Source: an uncultured Saprospiraceae bacterium
Lineage (GTDB): Bacteria > Bacteroidota > Bacteroidia > Chitinophagales > Saprospiraceae
Assembly (NCBI GenBank): GCA_937922815.1
Contig: CALAJP010000108.1
Location: 1-40,387 of the forward strand
Direction: 5' to 3'
DNA length: 40,387 nt
In this document: positions 26,392 through 35,441 of the stretch, in pieces
Numbering within the stretch: the stretch's first letter is position 1
How the letters are laid out: each line of letters starts with the position of its first letter
Position numbers and translations under genes: made by a program
Notes under the pieces: generated by a model
Told to the model about the DNA's origin: nothing
Databases searched by the model: none
What the model saw: only the letters and a program-made list of their open reading frames with translations

Positions 26392-27948
26392 ATGAATAAA
26401 AACAATAACAATACGGTCGAAATAGCTGTTTCTCCAAAAGACCTTTATAATGATTCACTTATTATATCAAAACTAGAGAACAAGCTCAAAACCAAGGTTT
26501 CTGAATATCATGTTCTACGCCGATCTATTGATGCCAGAGGTAAAGACCCCTTATTCCGTTTGAGAGTAAGTCCCAACCAAGACGCCGCTTATCCTTCTTT
26601 TAAAAATACCATTAATCTTTCTTGCCAATCAAAAAAAGTAATTGTTGTCGGTGCTGGACCCGCAGGGTATTTTGCCGCATTGCAATTAATCAGACAGGGA
26701 ATAACGCCTATTATCATTGAACGAGGTAAAGATGTTAGGGAACGAAGAAGAGACTTGAAGGCAATTCAACAAGAAGGTATTGTAAACCCTGACAGCAACT
26801 ATTGTTTTGGCGAAGGAGGTGCAGGAACATATTCTGATGGGAAATTATATACTCGTTCTCATAAAAAGGGAAACATAAAAGATATTCTTCACCTACTTGT
26901 TGAACACGGAGCTAAAGAAGATATTCTTATTGACGCTCATCCACACATAGGTAGTAACAAATTACCCCAAATAATTGCTAATATTCGACAGACAATAGAA
27001 AGCTTTGGAGGTCAAGTGTTATTTAATACCCGAGTCACCGATTTTATAATCAAAGGCACTAAGATATTAGGGATTAGAACACAAAATGATGACGAAATTA
27101 TGGCAGATTATACCATCTTGGCAACAGGACATTCTGCAAGAGACATATTCAAACTTTGTCAAAAACATAATATATTAACCTTATATAAACCGTTTGCTTT
27201 GGGAGTTAGGATAGAACACCCTCAAGCTTTAATTGACGAAATCCAATACAATCAACGCAAACGAGAAGATAATCTACCCGCAGCCAGTTATTCACTAGTT
27301 TGTCAAGTAGAAAAAAGAGGCGTTTATTCATTTTGTATGTGTCCTGGAGGATTAATTGTTCCTGCGTCTACTGCTCCTGGCGAGATTGTAGTAAATGGAA
27401 TGTCCCTTTCTCGAAGAGACAGTAAATTTGCCAATAGTGGTACCGTTGTTTCTATCGAAGATGAAGATATAGCCGCATTTGCAGGACATGGTTCCTTTAA
27501 AGGTTTAGCATTTCAACAAGAAGTAGAACAAAATGTATTTTCACATAGCGATGGCAGCCAAAAAGCTCCAGCACAACGACTAACAGACTTTGTAATGGGC
27601 AAAAACTCGAACTCCCTTAACGAGTCCTCTTATATTCCTGGGTTAATTTCTAAACCCGTTCATAAAATTTTGCCTAACTTCATAAGTCAACGGTTGAGAG
27701 ATGGTATCAAACAATTTTCTAAAAAAATGAAAGGTTACTATACCGAAGAAGCGAATGTAGTGGCTACAGAAAGTAGAACGAGTTGCCCTATAACCATTCC
27801 TCGTGATAAAATAAGCTATCAACACCCTCAAATCTCTAATTTATTTCCTTGTGGAGAAGGTGCTGGTTATGCCGGTGGAATCATATCAGCTGCCTTAGAT
27901 GGGCAAAATGTAGCTAATGCTGTCGCAAAATCAATACTGAACACTTGA
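26392..27948 (+). CDS. FAD-dependent dehydrogenase/oxidoreductase of the COG2509 type
   Basis: The protein has 518 residues. An N-terminal domain of about 80 residues (VLRRSIDARGKDPLFRLRV) precedes the dinucleotide fold, which has GAGPAG at 87-92 and the ERGKDVRERRRD segment after the second strand. Also typical are YCFGEGGAGTYSDGKLYT, ILATGHSARD and, near the C-terminus, GEGAGYAGGIISAALDG, which closes the FAD site. The family is widespread, is annotated as uncharacterised FAD-dependent dehydrogenase and has no agreed substrate. It shows no export signal, so it is cytoplasmic. The gene stands alone with a -7 box right at its start. Confidence 0.88.
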   Translation: MNKNNNNTVEIAVSPKDLYNDSLIISKLENKLKTKVSEYHVLRRSIDARGKDPLFRLRVSPNQDAAYPSFKNTINLSCQSKKVIVVGAGPAGYFAALQLIRQGITPIIIERGKDVRERRRDLKAIQQEGIVNPDSNYCFGEGGAGTYSDGKLYTRSHKKGNIKDILHLLVEHGAKEDILIDAHPHIGSNKLPQIIANIRQTIESFGGQVLFNTRVTDFIIKGTKILGIRTQNDDEIMADYTILATGHSARDIFKLCQKHNILTLYKPFALGVRIEHPQALIDEIQYNQRKREDNLPAASYSLVCQVEKRGVYSFCMCPGGLIVPASTAPGEIVVNGMSLSRRDSKFANSGTVVSIEDEDIAAFAGHGSFKGLAFQQEVEQNVFSHSDGSQKAPAQRLTDFVMGKNSNSLNESSYIPGLISKPVHKILPNFISQRLRDGIKQFSKKMKGYYTEEANVVATESRTSCPITIPRDKISYQHPQISNLFPCGEGAGYAGGIISAALDGQNVANAVAKSILNT

Positions 27949-27996
27949 TTTTTACTTAAACCAAACTCAAAGCACTCTCCGTATTAGAAGAGTCAA

Positions 27997-28152
27997 TAGA
28001 CACTATTACGAATTGAGTTCTACGATAGAAAAAAATAGGGATTTTTATTTGAATCAAGGAAAGCACGCAATCTAATGCCTATAGGTATTAAGATGAAAGT
28101 GAAGTAAAAAGAACATTTTTAATCCATATGAATTCATTTCTAATAATGTCAA
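27997..28152 (+). mobile_element. MITE-like intergenic repeat, copy A
   Basis: This 156-bp non-coding element is bounded by imperfect terminal inverted repeats, TAGACACTATTA (27997-28008) and the complement of TTGACATTATTA (28141-28152), which match at 10 of 12 positions. It is closely similar to the complement of 35618-35784. Shared blocks include attacgaattg, atttttattt, aatcaagga, aggtattaagatga and a 27-bp block from gtaaaaagaa to atccatat. It encodes no protein. No clear target-site duplication is visible. Confidence 0.7.
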
Positions 28153-28173
28153 ATATTCGTTTAAAAATACTTA

Positions 28174-28204
28174 TTGTTAGTTTTCAATAATATGATTACT
28201 TTTG
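28174..28204 (+). promoter_or_regulatory. Promoter of the bifunctional nuclease gene (TTG-N20-TACTTTTG)
   Basis: TTG at 28174-28176 and TACTTTTG at 28197-28204, 20 bp apart, fit the Bacteroidota housekeeping promoter. It begins 22 bp after the end of repeat element A, which leaves a leader of roughly 70 nt before the ATG at 28284. Confidence 0.7.
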
Positions 28205-28283
28205 TACTCCTAAAAAAGATTTAGCCATAGTCAGTAGTTTGATTAAACTAAACATAAACATTTTTGAACCATTTATTAATATT

Positions 28284-28868
28284 ATGAATAAAATTGAACT
28301 TCATATTGTAGCACTTTCTCATCATGTAACACAATCTCACAATTATGCAGTGGTTTTGGGGGAAAAAAACGGAAATAGAAGGTTGCCCATAATGATAGGT
28401 GCTGTTGAAGCTCAAGCAATTGTAGTTGCGATTGAAGGAATGGTTCAACATCGTCCACTTACTCATGATTTATTCAAGAATACGCTTGAAAAATTTGACA
28501 TTGAATTAGTCGAAATTGCTATCGTTAATTATATTGATGGCATTTTTTATGCTTCTTTAATTTGTAAAAAAGATGGCGAATTCTACGAAGTAGATTCTCG
28601 AACATCAGATGCTTTAGCCATGGCTGCTCGTTTCGAGTGCCCTATTTATACCAACGAAGAAATTCTTCAAACAGCTGGTCTTACCCTCTCAGAAGATGAG
28701 CAAGAAACAGAGTCGAAAGAATCGAGCATCAAATCAAAGAAAAAACAAGAACCTGCATTAAGTAAAAATTCTATCGAAAAATTACAACAAATGCTAGAAG
28801 ATGCCTTGGAACAAGAAGATTACGAAAAAGCAGCCAAAATTAGGGATGAAATAAACAACAGAAAGTAA
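28284..28868 (+). CDS. Bifunctional nuclease (BFN) domain protein with C-terminal UVR motif
   Basis: From the start at 28284 the protein has 194 residues. The upstream ATG at 28239 adds 15 residues that are not part of the domain, whereas MNKIELHIVALSHH is the usual beginning. The BFN/DUF151 domain (about 1-130) shows NYAVVLGEKNGNRRLPIMIG, EAQAIVVAIEG and VDSRTSDALAMAARF. After a Lys/Glu/Ser-rich linker comes a UVR-type helical hairpin (LQQMLEDALEQEDYEKAAKI, about 165-190), as in UvrB/UvrC and Clp-adaptor proteins. Nuclease activity was reported for plant and some bacterial relatives, but the cellular role in Bacteroidota is not settled. The BFN-UVR combination is common in this phylum. Confidence 0.9.
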   Translation: MNKIELHIVALSHHVTQSHNYAVVLGEKNGNRRLPIMIGAVEAQAIVVAIEGMVQHRPLTHDLFKNTLEKFDIELVEIAIVNYIDGIFYASLICKKDGEFYEVDSRTSDALAMAARFECPIYTNEEILQTAGLTLSEDEQETESKESSIKSKKKQEPALSKNSIEKLQQMLEDALEQEDYEKAAKIRDEINNRK

Positions 28869-28949
28869 TCCACACCTAAACTCAAATAGGTTTTGTTATT
28901 TTGAATGATGGCTTCTTTGCAACAAAGGAGAGGGAAATTAATTTCATAT

Positions 28950-28973
28950 TATGAAAAAATACTATTTTTCATA
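28950..28973 (+). terminator. Hairpin downstream of the BFN gene
   Basis: TATGAAAAA (28950-28958) pairs with TTTTTCATA (28965-28973) around a 6-nt loop, about 80 bp past the stop. It is AT-rich and has no long T-run, so it is weaker than the next hairpin at 29013-29057. Confidence 0.4.
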
Positions 28974-29012
28974 GTATCTCTAGCTATTCGTTAACATGAA
29001 TTTTATAAATAG

Positions 29013-29057
29013 AAAAATCTATACTTTCAAGCATTAAAGTCGAAAGTATAGATTTTT
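29013..29057. terminator. Bidirectional terminator between the BFN gene and secG
   Basis: A perfect 16-bp stem (aaaaatctatactttc at 29013-29028, gaaagtatagattttt at 29042-29057) is flanked by A and T runs between convergent genes. A second AT-rich hairpin (TAATATTCAA 29057-29066, TTGAATATTA 29079-29088) sits directly next to the secG stop. Confidence 0.88.
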
Positions 29058-29089
29058 AATATTCAATAACCTTAATAGTTGAATATTAT

Positions 29090-29356
29090 TTATTCAGGAA
29101 GAGTAATTTGAGAAGAATCGATAACATCTCCACCCAAAGTTAATGTTGCAATGACACATAAGACAATCAATGCTGCCGCCAAACCCCAAGTAGCTTTTTC
29201 TACAAAGTCTGTTGACCTAGCAACTCCAAAAAATTGGTTAGAAGTAGCACCTCCTAAAGAAGAATCAATTCCACCACCTTTTGGGTTTTGAATTAATACT
29301 ATTCCTATCAATAAAATACAAACAACAATAATTAGTATAATTAGTATAGAAGTCAT
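29090..29356 (-). CDS. secG: Preprotein translocase subunit SecG
   Basis: SecG is the small accessory subunit of the SecYEG channel in the inner membrane. The 88-residue product has two transmembrane helices (about 3-22 and 55-75). Between them lies the conserved cytoplasmic loop beginning QNPKGGG and continuing to LGGATSNQFFGVARSTDF. Length and layout are typical. It is the last gene of the leftward cluster that begins at miaB and is followed by a strong terminator. Confidence 0.93.
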   Translation of the reverse strand: MTSILIILIIVVCILLIGIVLIQNPKGGGIDSSLGGATSNQFFGVARSTDFVEKATWGLAAALIVLCVIATLTLGGDVIDSSQITLPE

Positions 29357-29404
29357 TTCTTTTTAGTTCTTTTGAATTAAATCAATAAAGTTAATATGGT
29401 GTAA

Positions 29405-30322
29405 TTACCTTAAATTGGAAATTTTATCCGCAAAGTAATTACTTTTTTCTGGGAAAAGCAACTTTAATTTTTCATACATCTCAATAGCATCGTGATTATG
29501 CCCTTGTTTGGCAAGTAAAATAGCTAATGTTTCCGATGCAACTGTTTCTTTTCGCTTTAGTTCTTTGGGTACAGACACCGTTTGTGGTTGAGCGGCATAC
29601 TTTATCCCTGCTTCTCCTTGAGAAAGGCTGGGGCGTTGAAGTGTCATCAACCAATTCGTAAATTGACTATGATTCACTTTTTCTATTTCTGCTTCATAGA
29701 TTTCTTTATAATCATCCATACCTTTTTCCTCTCCTTCGTAGTCCTCGTCATCTGGCATAAAACCGTACTCGTCGTCTGTTTCTGAATCTTCTATTGGTGT
29801 TTCAATATTAGATTCCTCTTCATTTTTTTCACTATTAATAGTCTCGTTTTCTGATGTTAGCTCCAAAATTTCATTTTTTTTTTGCTCTTCATCCTTACTT
29901 TCAATTAACGTTAATGGCTCTGATTTTTCTTCTTTCTCTCCAAATGAATAAGCTACGGGTTCTGCGTCTGGTACGCTGCGCTCAATGGGCTGAAGGTTCT
30001 CTAACGAAAAATCTAATGGATGTTGTTCATTGGCTTCAGAAGGAATAGGTGCTTCTTGCTTATCAACATTCGCAACTAATTGCTTTTCCTTAGCTTTTTC
30101 GATTTTTTGTTGAAAAATAATTCGATTTTGCACTTGGGCTGAAGCCTGGTTGATATATTTTTCTTTATCAGGATGATTTTCTATTACTGCCCGTTCGGCT
30201 AACCAAACCTTGATGGTTGTTGAATAAGGATATTTTTCTGCCCAAGAATAAATTTCTTGAAACGAATGATTATCAACTGCGGATTGATTGATAATCATCT
30301 TTTTTAGTTCTTCTTCACTCAT
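29405..30322 (-). CDS. Conserved Bacteroidota TPR-like protein between lptE and secG
   Basis: The 305-residue product has no signal peptide. The N-terminus (about 1-85) is helical and reads like TPR-type units (FQEIYSWAEKYPYSTTIKVW). A long Glu-rich, low-complexity middle spans about 90-215. A conserved C-terminal part at about 215-305 contains FTNWLMTLQRP and one TPR-like unit, SETLAILLAKQGHNHDAIEM. Genes of this design recur between lptE and secG in Bacteroidota, but I know of no established function. Its position 48 bp before secG suggests co-transcription. A cytoplasmic scaffold role is only a guess. Confidence 0.75.
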   Translation of the reverse strand: MSEEELKKMIINQSAVDNHSFQEIYSWAEKYPYSTTIKVWLAERAVIENHPDKEKYINQASAQVQNRIIFQQKIEKAKEKQLVANVDKQEAPIPSEANEQHPLDFSLENLQPIERSVPDAEPVAYSFGEKEEKSEPLTLIESKDEEQKKNEILELTSENETINSEKNEEESNIETPIEDSETDDEYGFMPDDEDYEGEEKGMDDYKEIYEAEIEKVNHSQFTNWLMTLQRPSLSQGEAGIKYAAQPQTVSVPKELKRKETVASETLAILLAKQGHNHDAIEMYEKLKLLFPEKSNYFADKISNLR

Positions 30323-30412
30323 TATACCATCAATTTTATTAAGTTAGAATAATCTATACGCAAAATCTTTTTATCGGTTGAATTTAGTAATAGATTTAAA
30401 TATAAAAATTAA

Positions 30413-30934
30413 TTACCAGTTTTCGGTAAATGCCTTTCTAAATATTAAATCAATTATTATTTCATTAATTTCTTCTAATAAAACATCTTGAACGTCTAAT
30501 AAATTTTCGGAAGTATCAAAGGTCGTAAAACCTTCAAAATCCTTACTCCAGTTGTTTTCTTCATTTTGTTCATCATAATAATCGACACTTACGATGACGG
30601 TCAATCGCTGTTGTTGTGCAAAGTCGTCGTCACCACCTGGTGCTTCAGACCTTACATTTACAGATTTCACAAAGCCCGTAAAAACAATATCTGGATTATT
30701 ACTATCATACGACAAACGAGTATCATTTCGTATTTTATCAATCAAATCATTTGTCAAAATTTGTTCTTCGCCCAAAACTACATAAGAAGCTTTATAATCA
30801 AAAGATTCTACATCAAAACTTTTTACATATGTAGGCAAACTGACACCTTGAAAGCTATATACCCCGCAAGAATTGGCTATAAGTACCAGAACTAAGAAAA
30901 CTAAAATTCGCATACATTTTGAGGTTTTAATCAT
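30413..30934 (-). CDS. lptE: LptE-family LPS-assembly lipoprotein
   Basis: LptE forms the plug of the LptD barrel and helps place lipopolysaccharide in the outer leaflet. The chosen start (30934) gives MIKTSKCMRILVFLVLVLI then ANSC, a basic n-region and lipobox; the ATG at 30964 would overlap the upstream gene, and one at 30913 is also possible. The mature protein has the Bacteroidota LptE pattern: CGVYSFQGVSLP, then an acidic strand-rich body, QQQRLTVIVSVDYYD, and an amphipathic helix near the end. It follows the sigma-54 activator gene by 16 bp, in a gene order conserved in the phylum. Assignment rests on motif and context, since LptE sequences diverge strongly. Confidence 0.85.
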   Translation of the reverse strand: MIKTSKCMRILVFLVLVLIANSCGVYSFQGVSLPTYVKSFDVESFDYKASYVVLGEEQILTNDLIDKIRNDTRLSYDSNNPDIVFTGFVKSVNVRSEAPGGDDDFAQQQRLTVIVSVDYYDEQNEENNWSKDFEGFTTFDTSENLLDVQDVLLEEINEIIIDLIFRKAFTENW

Positions 30935-30950
30935 AGCATTGAAAACGATT

Positions 30951-32234
30951 CTATTGAAGATCATATTGCTTAATTTTACGGTACAGCGTTCGTTCCGAAA
31001 TTCCTAGGTCTTGAGCCGCTTCTTTTCTTCTGTTTGAATGTTTTCTCAACGCTCGTTTAATCAAATCTTTTTCCATGTCTTCGATATTCAAACTTTCATC
31101 GACCAATTCCATTTCATCAAAAGTTCCTTTCTGGACTCTTATTTCGGGTTGATTTGGCGTATCCAACCATTCCAGATTAGGTTCAACCACATTTGGTTCT
31201 TCCTTGGCAAAACGGTTATCAAATTTCAATGCATCAAATGTTTTGGGGGCAGGCAAAGCTGCCGCTACATCTTGGCTTATTTCAGGAAAACTCAAATCAT
31301 TCTTTTTAATAAGTCCATAAACTAACGATTTGAGGTCGTTCATATCATTTTTCATTTCAAAAAGAAGTTTATAAAGCAATTCTCGCTCTTCAAAATGTTC
31401 ATCTCCTCCTGTTGTATTATTGACCGCAGAGGGTAAATTTCGTTTTAATATATCAGGAAATACATCGACAATATCAGCAGCATTAATATTTCGTTGATCA
31501 GGGTCACTAAAAATAGAAATTTCTTCTGCCAAGTTTCTTAATTGGCGAATATTGCCGGGCCATGAATAACTACCAATTAATAGTTTTGCCTTGTCATCTA
31601 ATCGAACTGGAGGCATGCTATATTTATCTCCGAAATCCATTGCAAATTTCCTAAACAACAACTCGATATCGTTTCCTCTTTCACGCAATGGAGGAACTTT
31701 TATTGAAATTGTATTCAGTCGATAATATAAATCTTCTCTAAATTTATTCTTTTTAATTTTATCTAGCAAATCAACATTAGTGGCTGCCACTACCCTAACA
31801 TCTGTACGGTGAGGAACAGAAGAACCTACTCTTAAAAACTCTCCATTTTCGAGAACTCGTAATAAATAAGCTTGGGTATCTAAGGGCATTTCTCCTATTT
31901 CGTCAAGAAAAATGGTTCCTTTATTCACCGTTTCAAAATATCCTTTTCTATCGGCAGTAGCTCCTGTAAATGCACCTTTTTCGTGCCCAAAAAGCTCAGA
32001 ATTAATAGTCCCTTCAGGAATAGCTCCACAGTTTACTGCAATAAAAGATTCATGTTTACGATTGCTTAGTCCATGAATCATTTTAGAAAAAACCTCTTTT
32101 CCTGTACCACTTTCACCTGTTATCAAGACAGATAAATCGGTATTGGCTACTCGAATAGCTTTTTCAATAGCATGATTTAGTTCTTCATTGTTTCCAATGA
32201 TTCCAAACCTTTGTTTGACCGTTCTAATATTCAT
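30951..32234 (-). CDS. Sigma-54-interacting AAA+ transcriptional activator without receiver domain
   Basis: This is a bacterial enhancer-binding protein that opens sigma-54 promoters by ATP hydrolysis. The AAA+ domain begins almost at residue 1. Walker A is GESGTGKE (40-47), the sigma-54 contact loop GAFTGA is at 87-92, Walker B is TIFLDE (107-112), and ATNVDL and the Arg-finger region REDLYYRLN follow. A variable Pro/Glu-rich stretch at about 265-385 leads to a Fis-type helix-turn-helix at the end (RRKEAAQDLGISERTLYRKI). There is no response-regulator, GAF or PAS input domain, so control must be by abundance, a partner or the linker. It lies between miaB and lptE, an arrangement repeatedly seen in Bacteroidota. 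Confidence 0.93.
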   Translation of the reverse strand: MNIRTVKQRFGIIGNNEELNHAIEKAIRVANTDLSVLITGESGTGKEVFSKMIHGLSNRKHESFIAVNCGAIPEGTINSELFGHEKGAFTGATADRKGYFETVNKGTIFLDEIGEMPLDTQAYLLRVLENGEFLRVGSSVPHRTDVRVVAATNVDLLDKIKKNKFREDLYYRLNTISIKVPPLRERGNDIELLFRKFAMDFGDKYSMPPVRLDDKAKLLIGSYSWPGNIRQLRNLAEEISIFSDPDQRNINAADIVDVFPDILKRNLPSAVNNTTGGDEHFEERELLYKLLFEMKNDMNDLKSLVYGLIKKNDLSFPEISQDVAAALPAPKTFDALKFDNRFAKEEPNVVEPNLEWLDTPNQPEIRVQKGTFDEMELVDESLNIEDMEKDLIKRALRKHSNRRKEAAQDLGISERTLYRKIKQYDLQ

Positions 32235-32274
32235 AGTTGATTCGTTTTAATAGAGGTTAGAAAATAAAAAAATT

Positions 32275-33714
32275 CTAACTTTCCATTGAATCTACTAACA
32301 CGCCCCTTAGTGTTGCTCGCGTAGCATCAGTAACTTTGACATAAGCATATTGCCCGGGCAACAATCCTTCTTTTTTAGGAAAAACTAGCATTTTGTTTTG
32401 CGAATTTCGGCCTCTTAAATCATCTTGAGATTTTTTCGAAAACCCTTCAACCAATACTTTAAATGTTTTTCCTATATCATTTTCGTTGTGAATTCTCGAA
32501 ATTTCCATTTGAGTATCGATAACTTCTTGCAATCTTCTTTTCTTAATTTCAAGCGGAATGTCGTCTGGGTATTTTTTAGCCGCCAGAGTTCCTGGTCTTT
32601 CAGAATAGAAAAACATATAAGACATGCTGTACTTCACATATTCCAACATGGTCAAAGTGTCTTTATGCTCTTCTTCTGTTTCTGAACAAAACCCAGTAAT
32701 TACATCCGACGAAATTGCACATTCAGGAATTATATTATAAATCATTTTCACCTTATCCATGTACCATTCTCTGTCATAAGTACGGTTCATTAGCTTTAGG
32801 ACTCTACTGTTTCCTGACTGAACGGGAAGATGTATATAATTACAAATATTTTCGTATTTCTTCATCGTGTGAAGAACTTCTTCCGTAATATCTTTTGGAT
32901 GTGAAGTTGAAAATCTAATTCTTAAATCAGGATGAACCAATGCTACCATTTCCATTAAATTGGCAAAATTTACCTTTACATCTGTTTCTGGGTTCAACCA
33001 TTTATAAGAATCTACATTTTGTCCTAATAACGTTACTTCTCTGAATCCACGGTTATACAAATCAGTAGCTTCGGCAACGATACTAAATGCATTTCTACTT
33101 CTCTCTCGTCCTCGGGTGAAAGGCACCACACAGAAACTACACATGTTATCACATCCACGCATAATCGAAATAAATGCAGAAACACCATTGGATTGCAACC
33201 TTAGAGGACTAATGTCTGCATAGGTTTCTTCTCTCGATAAAAATACATTTATTGCCTTGTCTCCGTCTTCTGCGGTAGCAATTAGTTTGGGTATATCGCG
33301 ATAAGCATCCGGGCCGATAACCATATCAACCAGCTTTTCTTCATGCATCAACTTTTCTTTGAGTCTTTCTGCCATACAGCCCAAAACACCAACCATTACT
33401 TCGGGGCGTTTTTTCTTTATTTTATCAAAAATTCTTAATCTTTTTCTTACTGTATCTTCCGCTTTCTCTCTAATCGAACATGTATTAATTAAAATCAGAT
33501 GGGCTTCTTCCATTTCCACTGTCGGAGCATAATTAACTTCAGAAAGAATGGACGCCACGATTTCACTATCACTAAAATTCATTTGACACCCATAGCTCTC
33601 AATATAGAACCTCTTTTTACCATCGGTATTTAAGTTATTTTGAGCATATGCTTCTCCTTGTCTTTTTTCATCGATTACCTTAATAGATTCTAAGGTTGGG
33701 TTGTCATTATACAT
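32275..33714 (-). CDS. miaB: tRNA-2-methylthio-N6-dimethylallyladenosine synthase MiaB
   Basis: MiaB is a radical-SAM methylthiotransferase that adds a methylthio group to i6A37 of tRNAs. The start at 33714 is favoured: a -7 box lies just upstream and the longer frame (to 33765) reads through it. The N-terminal cluster Cys are 43, 79 and 113 of this start (SYGCQMN, NTCSIRE, GVLGCMA). The radical SAM cluster is Cys188, Cys192 and Cys195 in [18 protein letters not shown]-binding domain closes the protein (about 415-479). The sequence QMNFSDSE after the first Cys is diagnostic of MiaB rather than RimO or MtaB. It heads the cluster running to secG. Confidence 0.95.
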   Translation of the reverse strand: MYNDNPTLESIKVIDEKRQGEAYAQNNLNTDGKKRFYIESYGCQMNFSDSEIVASILSEVNYAPTVEMEEAHLILINTCSIREKAEDTVRKRLRIFDKIKKKRPEVMVGVLGCMAERLKEKLMHEEKLVDMVIGPDAYRDIPKLIATAEDGDKAINVFLSREETYADISPLRLQSNGVSAFISIMRGCDNMCSFCVVPFTRGRERSRNAFSIVAEATDLYNRGFREVTLLGQNVDSYKWLNPETDVKVNFANLMEMVALVHPDLRIRFSTSHPKDITEEVLHTMKKYENICNYIHLPVQSGNSRVLKLMNRTYDREWYMDKVKMIYNIIPECAISSDVITGFCSETEEEHKDTLTMLEYVKYSMSYMFFYSERPGTLAAKKYPDDIPLEIKKRRLQEVIDTQMEISRIHNENDIGKTFKVLVEGFSKKSQDDLRGRNSQNKMLVFPKKEGLLPGQYAYVKVTDATRATLRGVLVDSMES

Positions 33715-33739
33715 TATTGCAAAATTTAAATTTAAGCCA

Positions 33740-33747
33740 CAAAAATA
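33740..33747 (-). promoter_or_regulatory. -7 box (TATTTTTG) upstream of miaB
   Basis: The minus-strand match to TAnnTTTG lies 25 bp before the ATG at 33714. A TTG sits 15 bp farther upstream, slightly closer than the usual 17-23 bp. It may drive the miaB-to-secG cluster. Confidence 0.45.
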
Positions 33748-33813
33748 TAGCATTTTAGGCTTCAAAGTGTCATTTTGTCAGTATTTTTTAAAAAATATTC
33801 GACGAAACCCCTA

Positions 33814-34494
33814 TTAACTTTTGATAATATTCCAAAAAACTATTGTTTTTCTAATTTCAAAACCTAATTTTTGGTATAATTTAATAGCTCCAGAATTGGT
33901 AGTGGCGACATGTAAAAAAGGTGTTTTACTCTTTTCAAAAATCCCACTTGCTGTTTTTGCAACCAATTGTTTGGCATATCCATTTCGGAAATGGTTCGGG
34001 TGAGTAATTACGCCACTAACTTCTATAAAATCATTAGTCTGCATTCGTTCTCCCGTTATCGCAAGCAATTCTTTATTCTTGTAAATTCCAAAATAAGTAC
34101 CTAAATCTGTTGTTTGGGATTCAAAAAATTCGGGATATGCTAAGTCCACCAGCTGATGAAGGTAATCAAAATCTGAATCCGAAAGTTTTACTATTTCATC
34201 TTTATATAATATGGAAACTTTTTTATTTGCCACCATTTGGTAACATTCAATTCCCGCTTTCAAAAAAAAACCTTTTGGAATGAATGGTTCTTTCGAATCT
34301 ACGACAAATAAGTTAGGAGAAACAAGCCCGTATTTACTAACTGCCTCTCCTTTTTTAATTTCTAAATCAACAGCTCCAAACCGTGTATATTGAGGCTTAT
34401 AAAATACAGCTCCGTCATATTCTACCCTATATTCTTGATGAACTTCATGTAAAGCTGACCAAACAGGGTTATCTAATGGATGATTTAATTGCAT
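33814..34494 (-). CDS. GNAT family N-acetyltransferase (FR47-like)
   Basis: The protein has 226 residues. The N-terminal half (about 1-120) is poorly conserved and the C-terminal half is a GNAT fold. It contains EVSGVITHPNHFRNGYAKQL, where R-N-G-Y-A is the acetyl-CoA pyrophosphate loop, followed by LHVATTNSGAIKLYQKLGF, the usual strand and final helix. The acceptor substrate is unknown. It is leftward, 47 bp behind the TPR lipoprotein gene and 99 bp ahead of miaB, so it could be co-transcribed with either. It has no export signal and is probably cytoplasmic. Confidence 0.88.
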   Translation of the reverse strand: MQLNHPLDNPVWSALHEVHQEYRVEYDGAVFYKPQYTRFGAVDLEIKKGEAVSKYGLVSPNLFVVDSKEPFIPKGFFLKAGIECYQMVANKKVSILYKDEIVKLSDSDFDYLHQLVDLAYPEFFESQTTDLGTYFGIYKNKELLAITGERMQTNDFIEVSGVITHPNHFRNGYAKQLVAKTASGIFEKSKTPFLHVATTNSGAIKLYQKLGFEIRKTIVFWNIIKS

Positions 34495-34541
34495 AATAAA
34501 CTAAATTCATGTCATTTTTCACTCAAAGTTTGTTAAAATAT

Positions 34542-35441
34542 TTATTTTTTAGACTTCTTCAATAGTGCATTCATTGTTTCTTCGTCAGTTTTATCAATAT
34601 TCTCAAGCATAAATTTTGCACTTTCTAGCAAAGGGTGTTTAGAGTATTTCTCAATAAATTCTTGATAAATTGCTTTTGCTTTCTTTTTATTTTTTAGGTT
34701 TGCATCATAAATAAATGCTTTTTTGAATAAGGCATCAGCCGATTTTTCATTATCTGGATTCAAGGCTCTAAACCAATCCAAAAACATTATCGCTTTAGTA
34801 TTATCGCCAGTAGTAGATGAAATGTCTGCTGCTTGATTCATTAAATCTGGCGTTTCTTTATGGTTAGGGTTCATCAGGGAAAACAGTTCTACATAGGTAA
34901 TATAGTTAGATGCCTTTTGCTTTAAATTCGTAACAGAAGTATCCTCGATTATTTTCTTCAATTCTACATCAAAGTCTTCAAATATTGTAGTTTCGTTCGT
35001 CCCCATATCACTTCTAAAAACAGCTGCTTTTTCATGTGTTGGATAAGCCACGATAAACGACTTTCGTAAGATATCAGCATTTCCAGAAGACGGAAAGTAT
35101 TCGTCAAACAAAGAAATCAGTTGAATACTTGTTTTATCTTTTTCAGCAGCATTAGGATAAATTTTCAAGGCTTTGTTCAATGCCGCTGCCGCCATTTTAG
35201 GTTGTTTGTTTTCAGAGAAAAGCTCAGCTGCTTTTCTTAACCAGACTGTTGCTTGTTCATTATTAGGGTCTTTCCTTACTTTTTCTTCTAACTTGATAGC
35301 TTCGGTATATCGCTTAGTTGTCATAGGGTCGATTTCTTTTGTTAAAGTCTTATTCGATTCCCCTTCCGAGCCACAAGCCACTAAAAATAAAAATGTAAAA
35401 ATCAATGCAAAAATAGAATATATCGTATTCGTTTGTTTCAT
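34542..35441 (-). CDS. TPR-containing lipoprotein
   Basis: The 299-residue product begins with a lipoprotein signal peptide ending FLFLVAC (Cys23), followed by a short Gly/Ser/Glu segment. The rest is helical with TPR-like units: DPNNEQATVWLRKAAELF, KMAAAALNKALKIYPNAAE, and near the end DALFKKAFIYDANLKNKKKA with YQEFIEKYSKHP, the latter resembling CpoB/BamD-type repeats. It probably sits on the inner face of the outer membrane as a scaffold. Family membership beyond 'TPR lipoprotein' cannot be fixed. A strong terminator and a MITE-like repeat separate it from the upstream OmpA-like gene. Confidence 0.8.
   Translation of the reverse strand: MKQTNTIYSIFALIFTFLFLVACGSEGESNKTLTKEIDPMTTKRYTEAIKLEEKVRKDPNNEQATVWLRKAAELFSENKQPKMAAAALNKALKIYPNAAEKDKTSIQLISLFDEYFPSSGNADILRKSFIVAYPTHEKAAVFRSDMGTNETTIFEDFDVELKKIIEDTSVTNLKQKASNYITYVELFSLMNPNHKETPDLMNQAADISSTTGDNTKAIMFLDWFRALNPDNEKSADALFKKAFIYDANLKNKKKAKAIYQEFIEKYSKHPLLESAKFMLENIDKTDEETMNALLKKSKK

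Noticed and set aside
29405-30322. Reading the TPR-like protein as part of a known Sec or Lpt complex
   Set aside because: Only position supports this. The Glu-rich middle and divergent ends carry no diagnostic motif.
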